A DNA stretch of 6,629 bases from an uncultured Pseudomonadales bacterium. GTDB lineage: Bacteria; Pseudomonadota; Gammaproteobacteria; Pseudomonadales; Porticoccaceae. This document shows positions 1-5,899 of this stretch, piece by piece. Position numbers and translations under genes: made by a program. Location: positions 1 to 6,629 of the forward strand of contig CAJQJT010000100.1 of NCBI GenBank assembly GCA_905478725.1, written 5' to 3'. The notes below the pieces were generated by a model. It was not told the origin of the DNA, ran no database searches, and saw nothing but the letters and a program-made list of their open reading frames with translations. The stretch's first letter is position 1. The number at the start of each line of letters is the position of its first letter.

Positions 1-1
1 C

Positions 2-415
2 CAAACTTTCTCCAAAGTTTGGGACGGACTCGAGAGTTCCACCATAGAGCAGGACCGGGGTTATTCATTGCACTGGTGGATTTCACGCCATGACGAAGAG
101 GCGGTGATCTTTAATGCCAGTGGCAAATTTGGTCAGTATATTTTTGTCGATCGTGAAAATGATATTGTCTTTACTCGTATTACCAAATATTACCCCACCG
201 GCGGCTCGGTTCAAGACTGGGGTCTGCTGAAATACATTAACTGGGTGGGCTCTGTGGATTTTCGCCTCAAAGCTGCTGCATGGCTTGATTCCATGGGGAT
301 TATTGAGATGAATAACTCTATCAAAACCCCGATTACCTATGAGAGTGGCACCTCAAAAGAATTTTTTGAAAACTACAGTGACATCATTGATGCGTTGGTC
401 GATGTCAGTAAGTAG
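2..415 (+). CDS. Beta-lactamase-family serine hydrolase, C-terminal part (5' end outside window)
   Basis: The frame is open from the first codon of the window (base 2) to TAG at 413-415, giving 137 residues, so this is the tail of a longer gene. A TTG at 68 could be misread as a start, but the coding signal continues upstream of it. The segment GYSLHWWI, then GKFGQYIFVD and RENDIVFTRITKYY, matches the C-terminal core of class C beta-lactamase/6-aminohexanoate-dimer-hydrolase-like proteins (PF00144). There the K-x-G box lines the active site on a beta strand; here it reads K-F-G. The catalytic SxxK serine and lysine and the YxN motif would lie upstream and cannot be seen. Such proteins hydrolyse esters or amides, often in the periplasm; the substrate is unknown. 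The gene converges on the photolyase pair and is probably not part of that system. Family assignment is fairly sure; function is not. Confidence 0.8.
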   Translation, partial: QTFSKVWDGLESSTIEQDRGYSLHWWISRHDEEAVIFNASGKFGQYIFVDRENDIVFTRITKYYPTGGSVQDWGLLKYINWVGSVDFRLKAAAWLDSMGIIEMNNSIKTPITYESGTSKEFFENYSDIIDALVDVSK

Positions 416-430
416 CTCAATAAAAACCCG

Positions 431-1978
431 TTACAGCTGGTCTAAATTAGTTAGACAATAATCGGCCCTCGCCAGCAGGGCCTGCTTTACCTCTGCATCC
501 ATTTTGTCCCAAGTACGATAGGCCATAGCAGTGCGCGGGTTTCTTGAAAAGCGTTCGCTGTGGCGCTGCATAAAGTGCCAGTACAAACTGTTAAACGGGC
601 AGGAATTTTCGGTGAATCGCTCTTTGACACTGTAGTGGCAGTCTTTACAGTAATCGCTCATTTTGTTGATATAGCTGCCGCTGGCGGCATAGGGTTTGGT
701 GGCGATTAAACCGCCATCGGCAAACTGACTCATACCTCTGGTGTTGGGCATTTCGACCCATTCAATCGCATCTATATAAATTCCCAAATACCACTGATCT
801 ACTTGGTCCGGATCTATGCCCGCAAGCATGGCAAAATTGCCGGTCACCATTAGACGCTGAATATGATGGGCGTAGGCATAATTCAATGACTGATCAATGG
901 CCTGTTTCATGCAGGCCATTTTGGTCTCGCCATTCCAAAAATAGCCCGGCAGATCACGATCGGCGTCGAAGCTGTTGCGCTCGCCATAGTCGGGCATGTT
1001 GACCCAATAGACGGCGCGGACATATTCACGCCAGCCGAGAATTTGGCGCACAAAACCTTCTACCTGAGCCAAATTCACACCGCTGTCAGGTTCTGAAAAA
1101 CGTTTTATTGCTGCATCAATTACCTGCATGGGGTGGAGGATTTTACTGTTGAGTGCGAAGGAGATACGCGAGTGATAGAGACTCCAGCGAGATTCGCCAT
1201 GCTGGGTCATGGCATCCTGAAAGCGGCCAAAATTCGGCAGGCAGTACTCACAGAAAAAATCCAATAGCTGCAGAGACTGTTGCCGATTCACTGGCCACAA
1301 TAGATCCTCTGTTGCGCTGCCTAAGGTATCTATCTCGTGTCGCTGTATGCGCTCTAAATAGTGGCCCACTGGATTGGCAAATAATAATGGCTGTGGAACG
1401 TCTAGTATATCCGCGGCTTTTAGTTTGTTGCGATTTTCGCCATCGAAATTCCAGCGTTCACCCAGTGGTTCAGCACCGTCCATTAAAATATCAAAGCGCT
1501 TGCGAAGCTTGCGATAAAAGGACTCCATGCGATTGTGTTTGCCGACATTGATATAGCTGGCTAGCTCGTAATGAGTGAGTAAAAAATGTTCGCTCTCATA
1601 GCAACTTATGGGGATACCCAGATCCAATTGCTTGAGCTGCTCCGAGAGACGATATTCATCAGGCTGCTGATAGTCAAACTGCTCGATGCTGTGTTCACTG
1701 CAAAGAGCAGCGATCAATGTATTGAGATCCGAGAACGGTGCGGTGTCATCGAGGGTTAGATGCTTGACCTGATGTCCTGCAGCGCTGAGCGCTGTGGCGA
1801 AACTTTCGATGGCAGCAAAAAAAGCACAAACCTTTTGCACATGATGGCGCACATAGGAAGCTTCCTGATGCAGCTCGGCGATAAGGTAGAGCACGCCATC
1901 GTCCTGAACTTTATACCAAGAGTGGCTGGCATTCAGTTGATCGCCGAGAATAAGCCGCAGGCTGTGGTATTTTTTCAT
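431..1978 (-). CDS. phrB: FeS-type bacterial cryptochrome / (6-4) photolyase (PhrB-like)
   Basis: This 515-residue flavoprotein belongs to the iron-sulfur bacterial cryptochrome/photolyase group (PF04244 N-terminal domain plus FAD-binding helical domain). Family members use blue/UV-A light to repair (6-4) pyrimidine-pyrimidone photoproducts in DNA. The N-terminus LRLILGDQLN is the family's typical opening. Four cysteines, C356, C444, C447 and C460, have the same spacing (88, 3, 13) that I recall for the [4Fe-4S] ligands of Agrobacterium PhrB (C350, C438, C441, C454), a uniform offset of six. With that offset the paired active-site histidines fall at H371/H372, the electron-transfer residues at W348, W396 and Y397, and the lesion-pocket tyrosine at Y430; all are present. 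Family members carry FAD and a ribityllumazine antenna. It lies 69 bp downstream of cry-DASH on the same strand, so they may be co-transcribed. No clear Shine-Dalgarno precedes the ATG; the start is set by the N-terminal motif. The symbol follows the Agrobacterium homologue. Confidence 0.93.
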   Translation of the reverse strand: MKKYHSLRLILGDQLNASHSWYKVQDDGVLYLIAELHQEASYVRHHVQKVCAFFAAIESFATALSAAGHQVKHLTLDDTAPFSDLNTLIAALCSEHSIEQFDYQQPDEYRLSEQLKQLDLGIPISCYESEHFLLTHYELASYINVGKHNRMESFYRKLRKRFDILMDGAEPLGERWNFDGENRNKLKAADILDVPQPLLFANPVGHYLERIQRHEIDTLGSATEDLLWPVNRQQSLQLLDFFCEYCLPNFGRFQDAMTQHGESRWSLYHSRISFALNSKILHPMQVIDAAIKRFSEPDSGVNLAQVEGFVRQILGWREYVRAVYWVNMPDYGERNSFDADRDLPGYFWNGETKMACMKQAIDQSLNYAYAHHIQRLMVTGNFAMLAGIDPDQVDQWYLGIYIDAIEWVEMPNTRGMSQFADGGLIATKPYAASGSYINKMSDYCKDCHYSVKERFTENSCPFNSLYWHFMQRHSERFSRNPRTAMAYRTWDKMDAEVKQALLARADYCLTNLDQL

Positions 1979-2047
1979 GGGTTTGGATGCTTTTTAAGGA
2001 ACGGGTTTATTTATAAATGAATCGATTGAGCTGAGTTTAACATGGAC
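1979..2047 (-). other. Intergenic spacer between cry-DASH and phrB
   Basis: These 69 bp separate two leftward genes. I see no convincing hairpin terminator or promoter, so read-through from cry-DASH into phrB is plausible. No small DUF2256-type Cys-rich gene, sometimes found beside photolyase genes, fits here. The bases just upstream of the phrB ATG on the minus strand (CATCCAAACCC) lack a purine-rich ribosome-binding site, suggesting weak or atypical initiation, or translation dependent on the upstream gene. Confidence 0.4.
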
Positions 2048-3388
2048 TTAGATCGGCCAGTCAGCGGCATCCACAGAATCTAAAGGCAGCAGGGTTTGTT
2101 CACCGGCCCAGCGCTGTACAAACTGATTTTTGGGATCGTAAATCTGCGCCTGTTTTTGCAGGTCAAAACGACGATGCCCGCGCGGGTCTGCGCCAACGCC
2201 AGCCAAATATTGCCAGTTGCCCCAGTTGGAGGCGACATCGTAATCCACCAGCTGCCGCTCCATATAGCCTGCGCCGTGACGCCAATCCAACCCCAGTTCA
2301 TGGACAAAGCAGCTGGCGACTAGCTGGCGGCCACGGTTGGATAGATAACCGGTGACATTCAACTGCTTCATACAGGCGTTAATGATGGGGTAGGGCGTAT
2401 TCCCCGCACACCATTTTTTAAACCGCTCGGGATAAAAGCTGGTGTTTGGTGCAGAGTCGGTAATACCGGAAAAGCCATAGAGTCGCTTCTGATGTCTGTG
2501 GCCGTACCATTGGAAATACTCACGCCAGAGAAGTTCAAAGAAGATCCAGTAGGTGGAATCATTGGCACCTGCCCGAGCTTCGTATTCCTTTAACTGCTGA
2601 ACAATGCGCCGCGGCGAGAGTGTGCCATTGGCTAGCCAGGGAGAAAACTTGGTGGAGTAATCCATGCCGTCGAGACCATTGCGAGTCTGCTTGTAACTGC
2701 TGGCGAGGTCCTTAGCGAAATACCCTCGGAGATGCTCTTCTCCGGCACTGGCGCCGCCTTTAAACAGCGCTGGTGATTGGGCATTGGGGTTTGAGGGAAA
2801 CTGTTCCTGCCAAACCGGTTGCCAGGCCATATCCGCCACTAGGGCTGGGGGCGGCAAGTTGACTGGTGCATTCAAAGGGGGAGCAATAACCGCATCTAGA
2901 TCCATCTTCTCGACCAGACGGCGGAATTTAGAAAAACTCTCTGGCAGCTGCTCGATGGAGAAAGGCAGCTGCGAGGGATCAAACAATGTGTGGGTATGGC
3001 TCTGGGTGAACTGAAGCATTGAGTAACGTTTGCTCAAAGTGCTCCAGATCCGCTTTTCATGGCTGCCAACATGGTTGGAGCTGTAGAGGTGCGAAACATT
3101 GTGCACCGTAATCAGCTGGGCTATGGCTTCCAGCGGCGACTGCGTGCGAACTATCAGCTTCTGGCCATACCGGCTTAGCTGGCTGTCCAGATCTTCCAGG
3201 GATTCGAATAAAAACTCACGTCGTCGCGTCGACAGCTTGGCCGGCTGCTGCCAACCGGGCCCAGCGCTGGTAGAGTCTACGCAATAGAGGCAGATGAGTT
3301 TATCCACCTCTGCAGCGGCACGAAGTAGGGCGGCATTGTCATCCATGCGCAGATCGTGGTTAAACCAAAAAAGACCAACTTTTTGCAT
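2048..3388 (-). CDS. Cryptochrome DASH / single-strand CPD photolyase
   Basis: This 446-residue protein has the photolyase/cryptochrome architecture: an N-terminal Rossmann-like antenna domain (about 1-165, opening GLFWFNHDLRMDDN) and a C-terminal helical FAD-binding domain (about 205-446). DASH-type signatures include SYKQTRNGL (231-239), DYSTKFSPWL (243-252), STYWIFFELLWRE (278-290), TGYLSNRGRQ (346-355), DWRHGA (368-373), SNWGNWQYLAGVGADPR (387-403) and KQAQIYDPK (412-420). E285 and W288 correspond to E274 and W277 of E. coli photolyase, and N388 to the asparagine near FAD N5. Family members bind FAD and usually a folate antenna and repair cyclobutane pyrimidine dimers, mainly in single-stranded or looped DNA; some may also signal. 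Of the classical tryptophan triad, W392 and W369 are present, but the distal position appears to be T316. It is the first gene of the leftward pair, with only a weak purine stretch (CGAGACAG) before its ATG. Confidence 0.93.
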   Translation of the reverse strand: MQKVGLFWFNHDLRMDDNAALLRAAAEVDKLICLYCVDSTSAGPGWQQPAKLSTRRREFLFESLEDLDSQLSRYGQKLIVRTQSPLEAIAQLITVHNVSHLYSSNHVGSHEKRIWSTLSKRYSMLQFTQSHTHTLFDPSQLPFSIEQLPESFSKFRRLVEKMDLDAVIAPPLNAPVNLPPPALVADMAWQPVWQEQFPSNPNAQSPALFKGGASAGEEHLRGYFAKDLASSYKQTRNGLDGMDYSTKFSPWLANGTLSPRRIVQQLKEYEARAGANDSTYWIFFELLWREYFQWYGHRHQKRLYGFSGITDSAPNTSFYPERFKKWCAGNTPYPIINACMKQLNVTGYLSNRGRQLVASCFVHELGLDWRHGAGYMERQLVDYDVASNWGNWQYLAGVGADPRGHRRFDLQKQAQIYDPKNQFVQRWAGEQTLLPLDSVDAADWPI

Positions 3389-3454
3389 ACTAAACTGTCT
3401 CGACGTTAAGGGGTTTAAACTGAGTAGATAGAACCTTTAAATACGCTGGGTGGG

Positions 3455-3496
3455 TTGATTTAGACTTATCAAACAGCCCTCTAGAATCATCTAAAT
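3455..3496. repeat. Nested inverted repeats, candidate operator
   Basis: Two imperfectly related palindromic arrangements are visible. TTGAT (3455-3459) pairs with ATCAA (3468-3472) across 8 bp. ATTTAGA (3458-3464) has an exact inverted copy, TCTAAAT, at 3490-3496, across 25 bp. The latter arms bracket the candidate promoter: one covers the -35 element and the other lies near the expected transcription start. That is a typical position for a repressor, or a MerR- or TetR-like site. No known consensus is matched confidently. Confidence 0.35.
3459..3487 (+). promoter_or_regulatory. Candidate sigma70-like promoter of the DUF3429-DCC-SDR operon
   Basis: TTTAGA (3459-3464, 4 of 6 matches to TTGACA) and TAGAAT (3482-3487, 5 of 6 matches to TATAAT) are separated by the ideal 17 bp. 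Transcription would begin near 3494 and leave a leader of about 70 nt before the ATG at 3564. The -35 element lies inside an inverted-repeat arm. Prediction by eye only. Confidence 0.4.
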
Positions 3497-3563
3497 TACC
3501 CTGCCTCGCGTACCAATAGGGATTAAATAAAACATGTTCACTCAAGAATAAAAGCGACCCTTT

Positions 3564-4082
3564 ATGACCGAAGATTCCTCAACAGCCCCGGCAAAATACA
3601 ACCTCACATCAGTGCTGGGGGATCTCGGCTCGCTGCCGTTCATTCTGCTGGCAGGGCTGATGGCCAATGCCCATTTTAACGGTCCTGGATTACAGAGTGC
3701 CTCGGTGTTGGGTCTCTATGCCCCCTATGTGTTTATTGCCTACAGTGCGGTGATTCTGAGCTTTTTAAGTGGTGCGCTCTGGGAGCGAAGCCGGTTGGCT
3801 GAGCCAAATAGGCTGGCGTCAGTGACTATTATATTCAGTAATTTTATCGCCCTCAGTGCCTGGTCCTGTTTGCTGTTAATCTATGTGGCACCGATCATGA
3901 CGGTCTTTGCCGTCTGCTTGCTGCTGTCGGGCTTTTTAAGTTTGCTCTGGGTCGAGCGCCTGACTGGAGCGGCCGAGCTGTTTAGCAGTAGCTATTGGTC
4001 GATGCGCTTACGAATCACAATTTTAGTGGTGTTGTTGCACGCGCTGGTCGCGGCACTGATGCTGGGGGAGTTATCAATATGA
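3564..4082 (+). CDS. DUF3429-family integral membrane protein
   Basis: The 172-residue product is strongly hydrophobic. I count about five membrane segments: roughly 18-36, 51-74, 85-107, 108-128 and 148-168, after a short polar N-terminus. The pattern LGSLPFILLAGLM followed by YAPYVFIAYSAVILSFLSGALW is characteristic of DUF3429 (PF11911), a family of unknown function in Proteobacteria, consistent in length. No catalytic or metal-binding residues stand out; E74-R75 just after helix 2 is one of the few charged patches near the membrane. It opens the rightward operon, and its TGA overlaps the ATG of the DCC gene (ATGA), implying translational coupling. Its position beside photolyase genes suggests, without proving, a role in the membrane's response to light or oxidative stress. 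The ribosome-binding site is weak (AAGCGA, 12 to 7 bases before the ATG). Confidence 0.85.
   Translation: MTEDSSTAPAKYNLTSVLGDLGSLPFILLAGLMANAHFNGPGLQSASVLGLYAPYVFIAYSAVILSFLSGALWERSRLAEPNRLASVTIIFSNFIALSAWSCLLLIYVAPIMTVFAVCLLLSGFLSLLWVERLTGAAELFSSSYWSMRLRITILVVLLHALVAALMLGELSI
4064..4070 (+). promoter_or_regulatory. Ribosome-binding site deciding the DCC gene start
   Basis: GGGGGAG lies 8 nt before the ATG at 4079, inside the 3' end of the DUF3429 gene. It supports this ATG over an in-frame ATG at 3995, which would overlap the upstream gene by 88 bp and add 28 residues with no family similarity. Confidence 0.7.
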
Positions 4083-4552
4083 CCGAATCTTTAAAGCCTG
4101 AGCTTTCCAATACGGAGCTTTCCAATACAAAGCTTTCCAATACAAAGCTTTCCAAACCAGAGCTCACCATCTTTTACGATGGCGGCTGCCCTCTCTGTGT
4201 CTCGGAGATGCGCCACCTGAGTCGCCGGGATACGGCACAAAAAATTGCCCTAGAAGATATTCATGCTCAGGGCTTTGCTGAAACCTTTCCTCACATTGAC
4301 CCAGTGCGTGCGGATCAGATTCTCCATGGCCAGCTGGCTAATGGCGAGATGATTTATGCTCTGGATGTGACCTATGAAGCCTGGGCACTGGTGGGCAAGC
4401 GTCACTGGGTTGCGATCCTGCGCTGGCCGGTGGTCAAGCAGGTATCCCATCAGGTCTATCTGTTTTTTGCCAAGCACCGTTCGCGGATCTCGAAATTATT
4501 AACCGGCAGCGAACGCTGTGAAGTCTGTGAGATTAAGCGGGGCCAGGTATGA
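4079..4552 (+). CDS. DCC-family thiol-disulfide oxidoreductase-like protein (DUF393)
   Basis: The 157-residue protein carries the DUF393/DCC signature (PF04134): IFYDGGCPLC, with D34, C37 and C40, followed by a conserved-looking helix VSEMRHLSRRD. The DxxCxxC arrangement on a thioredoxin-like strand-turn-helix suggests thiol-disulfide chemistry, but no physiological substrate is established for the family. The middle (VRADQILHGQLANGEMIYALDVTYEAW, about 76-102) fits the family, and a second CxxC (C147, C150, in CEVC) lies near the C-terminus. There is no signal peptide, so it is probably cytoplasmic or membrane-associated with its DUF3429 partner. Residues about 7-29 come from a 15-bp tandem repeat and likely form a dispensable linker. 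Start and stop overlap both neighbours by ATGA, so the three genes are translationally coupled. Confidence 0.88.
   Translation: MTESLKPELSNTELSNTKLSNTKLSKPELTIFYDGGCPLCVSEMRHLSRRDTAQKIALEDIHAQGFAETFPHIDPVRADQILHGQLANGEMIYALDVTYEAWALVGKRHWVAILRWPVVKQVSHQVYLFFAKHRSRISKLLTGSERCEVCEIKRGQV
4100..4168 (+). repeat. In-frame 15-bp tandem repeat, about 4.6 copies
   Basis: Four consecutive 15-bp units begin at 4100, 4115, 4130 and 4145, each containing AGCTTTCCAA, followed by a degenerate partial unit GAGCTCACC at 4160-4168. Units differ at one to three positions. The period is a multiple of three and encodes ELSNT, ELSNT, KLSNT, KLSKP, then ELT leading into the DCC core. Copy-number changes would lengthen or shorten the N-terminal linker without a frameshift. 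Confidence 0.9.
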
Positions 4553-5295
4553 GTGATGTAACTGAAGGCACTGCAGCATTGGTCCTAGGTGCCGGCGGCG
4601 GACTGGCCCAAGCGATCATCAGCGAGTTAATGGCGGATGCTGCTATTGATAGGGTTATTGCGGTGAGTCGAAACCCTGCGCCGGAACATTTTGCCACTGG
4701 TCCTGAGACGCCAATGTGGATCGAAACCGAATACAGCGAGCCAGCGATGGCCGCCGTGGTTGAACAGCTACAACCCTTTGCTGGACGCATCACCAGAGTC
4801 GTTATCTGTCATGGCATTTTGCACGGCGAGACCTTGTGGCCAGAGAAGCGTCTCGAAGACATTAGCGCCGAGTCACTGCAAACCGTATTTCAGGCTAATA
4901 CTGTGGTGCCTGTTCTGTGGCTCAAGTTATTACATCGGTTACTAAAGAGTAAGCAGCGCTGTGTTGTGGCGGCTCTCAGCGCTCGAGTCGGCAGTATTGG
5001 CGACAATCATTTAGGCGGCTGGTATGCCTATCGCAGTTCCAAGGCGGCGCTGAATATGATGCTGCGCACCCTGTCTATTGAATATGGGCGTCGGGTAAAG
5101 AACGTCAAGATAATCTCCTTCCATCCGGGGACCACGGATACGGCGCTATCCAAGCCGTTTCAGGCTTCAGTGCCATCTGACAAATTGTTTACCCCTGAGT
5201 TTGTCGCCGGGCGATTGTGCGGGATCATGGCGGAGGCCGAGATCGACGGGCAGCTCTCCTACTTAGATTGGGATAACAAAGCCATTCCTTGGTAG
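4549..5295 (+). CDS. Short-chain dehydrogenase/reductase, CsgA/C-factor-like subgroup
   Basis: The 248-residue protein has a classical SDR Rossmann fold. The N-terminal nucleotide-binding loop is LVLGAGGGLAQA (G14, G16, G18), and R41 after the second strand (AVSRNP) is compatible with NADP preference. The usual NNAG strand is replaced by VVICHGILH (84-92), as in C-factor-like SDRs. N117 (FQANTVVP), a serine in LSARVGSIGDN (S144 or S149), Y161 and K165 (YRSSK) form the expected catalytic tetrad. HPGTTDTALSKPF (192-204) is the family's typical segment after strand 6. It would interconvert an alcohol and a carbonyl with NAD(P)H in the cytoplasm; the substrate is unknown. Its ATG overlaps the stop of the DCC gene (ATGA), with GGGG at 4539-4542 as a modest ribosome-binding site. 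Translational coupling makes it part of the same functional unit. Confidence 0.9.
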   Translation: MSDVTEGTAALVLGAGGGLAQAIISELMADAAIDRVIAVSRNPAPEHFATGPETPMWIETEYSEPAMAAVVEQLQPFAGRITRVVICHGILHGETLWPEKRLEDISAESLQTVFQANTVVPVLWLKLLHRLLKSKQRCVVAALSARVGSIGDNHLGGWYAYRSSKAALNMMLRTLSIEYGRRVKNVKIISFHPGTTDTALSKPFQASVPSDKLFTPEFVAGRLCGIMAEAEIDGQLSYLDWDNKAIPW

Positions 5296-5316
5296 GCGTA
5301 CAAGAATTGATACACT
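5289..5316 (+). promoter_or_regulatory. Candidate extended -10 promoter of the AhpD-like gene
   Basis: TTGGTA (5289-5294) and TACACT (5311-5316) are 16 bp apart, and TG at 5308-5309 gives an extended -10 (TGA-TACACT). Transcription would start near 5323, leaving a leader of about 28 nt. Each element matches only 4 of 6 consensus bases, so the gene may instead be co-transcribed with the operon upstream. Confidence 0.28.
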
Positions 5317-5350
5317 GTTGTCCGTTCTCTGGGCAATAGTAGGTGAATCC

Positions 5351-5896
5351 ATGCACGTTAAAGTGAAACCCCTCAATCAATACCCCTGGTATATCCGTCC
5401 ATTTTTCTGGAATCAGAAACGCAAATATGGCGCCGTGCTCGATCCCGGACGCCTCTGGGGCCGTTCGCCAAAACTCTTTGCCAGCGTAGCCATTATGTAT
5501 GGGGTGTTGGATCGCAAAGGTTCGCCCCTGAGTCCGGTGCTACGTTCATTGGTCACCGTGCGGGTCTCTCAAGTGAATGACTGCCACTTCTGTGTCGACA
5601 TCAATTCAGCCACTCTTGCCCAGCGCACAGGTTCTATGGATAAGATGCTCGCTCTCAGCGATTGGCGCAATCAGGATCTGTTTAGTGAAGAGGAGCGGGT
5701 TGTTCTCGAGTACACAGAAGCAGTGACCTATACCGATGGGGTGGTTAGTGCTGAGTTGATGACAAGGTTGCGTGGATTTTACGATGATGAGGGGATAGTT
5801 GAGCTGACTGGGTTGATTGCCTTTCAGAATCTCTCGAGTAAATTTAATAATGCCCTGGATGTGCCTGCTCAGGGTTTTTGTTCTGTGCCGGAATAA
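5351..5896 (+). CDS. Carboxymuconolactone decarboxylase / AhpD-like CxxC protein
   Basis: I choose the ATG at 5351 (181 residues) because AGGTGA (5341-5346) sits just upstream; a TTG at 5318 would add 11 unconvincing residues. The segment LRSLVTVRVSQVNDCHFCVDINSATL (64-89) matches the CMD/AhpD helix pair (PF02627), with the redox CxxC at C78 and C81. The later SEEERVVLEYTEAVT (112-126) and ELTGLIAFQNLSSKFNNAL (151-169) match helices typical of the family, and the C-terminal PAQGFC (C177) also recurs in it. AhpD itself uses a glutamate 12 residues before the first Cys and a histidine four after the second; here these are S66 and N85. This points to the CxxCxDIN subgroup, whose activity is not established; alkylhydroperoxidase or disulfide-reductase activity is only possible. 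It lies 55 bp after the SDR gene and may belong to the operon. Its end is 3 bp from the convergent YceI gene. Confidence 0.87.
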   Translation: MHVKVKPLNQYPWYIRPFFWNQKRKYGAVLDPGRLWGRSPKLFASVAIMYGVLDRKGSPLSPVLRSLVTVRVSQVNDCHFCVDINSATLAQRTGSMDKMLALSDWRNQDLFSEEERVVLEYTEAVTYTDGVVSAELMTRLRGFYDDEGIVELTGLIAFQNLSSKFNNALDVPAQGFCSVPE

Positions 5897-5899
5897 TAG

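Larger units (their letters stand above)
3389..3563. promoter_or_regulatory. Divergent control region between cry-DASH and the DUF3429 operon
   Basis: This 175-bp non-coding stretch must supply promoters for both the leftward photolyase genes and the rightward operon. It contains a sigma70-like promoter on the plus strand and nested inverted repeats, listed separately. On the minus strand TTGATA (3472-3467) and TATTTA (about 3443-3438) resemble promoter elements, but their spacing (about 23 bp) is too long for a normal sigma70 site. The arrangement suggests one regulator could control both sides; the regulator gene is not in the window. Confidence 0.55.

Noticed and set aside
416..430. Bidirectional terminator between the hydrolase and phrB
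   Set aside because: The gap is only 15 bp, with an A-run but no GC-rich hairpin.
1153..1551. 132-codon open frame on the plus strand inside phrB
   Set aside because: It is antisense to a gene with complete family motifs, and its translation (rich in R, S and C) has no recognisable domain.
3438..3472. Minus-strand ECF (ChrR/RpoE-like) promoter for cry-DASH: TGATAA ... GCGTAT
   Set aside because: The spacer is about 19 bp, longer than usual for these sigma factors, and the -35 lacks the TGATCC form.
3534..3551. Five-codon ORF (MFTQE) before DUF3429, preceded by AGGGA, as a possible leader peptide
   Set aside because: Too short to test by eye; no attenuator hairpin or biased codons.
3995..4078. 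Upstream in-frame extension of the DCC gene to an ATG at 3995
   Set aside because: It would overlap DUF3429 by 88 bp; the ATG at 4079 has a strong GGGGGAG site and an ATGA overlap.
5318..5350. TTG start for the AhpD-like protein
   Set aside because: The extra 11 residues look non-coding, and AGGTGA lies directly before the ATG at 5351.
5897..5899. Terminator between the AhpD-like and YceI genes
   Set aside because: Only 3 bp separate the convergent stops, and no stem-loop with a T-run was seen around them.
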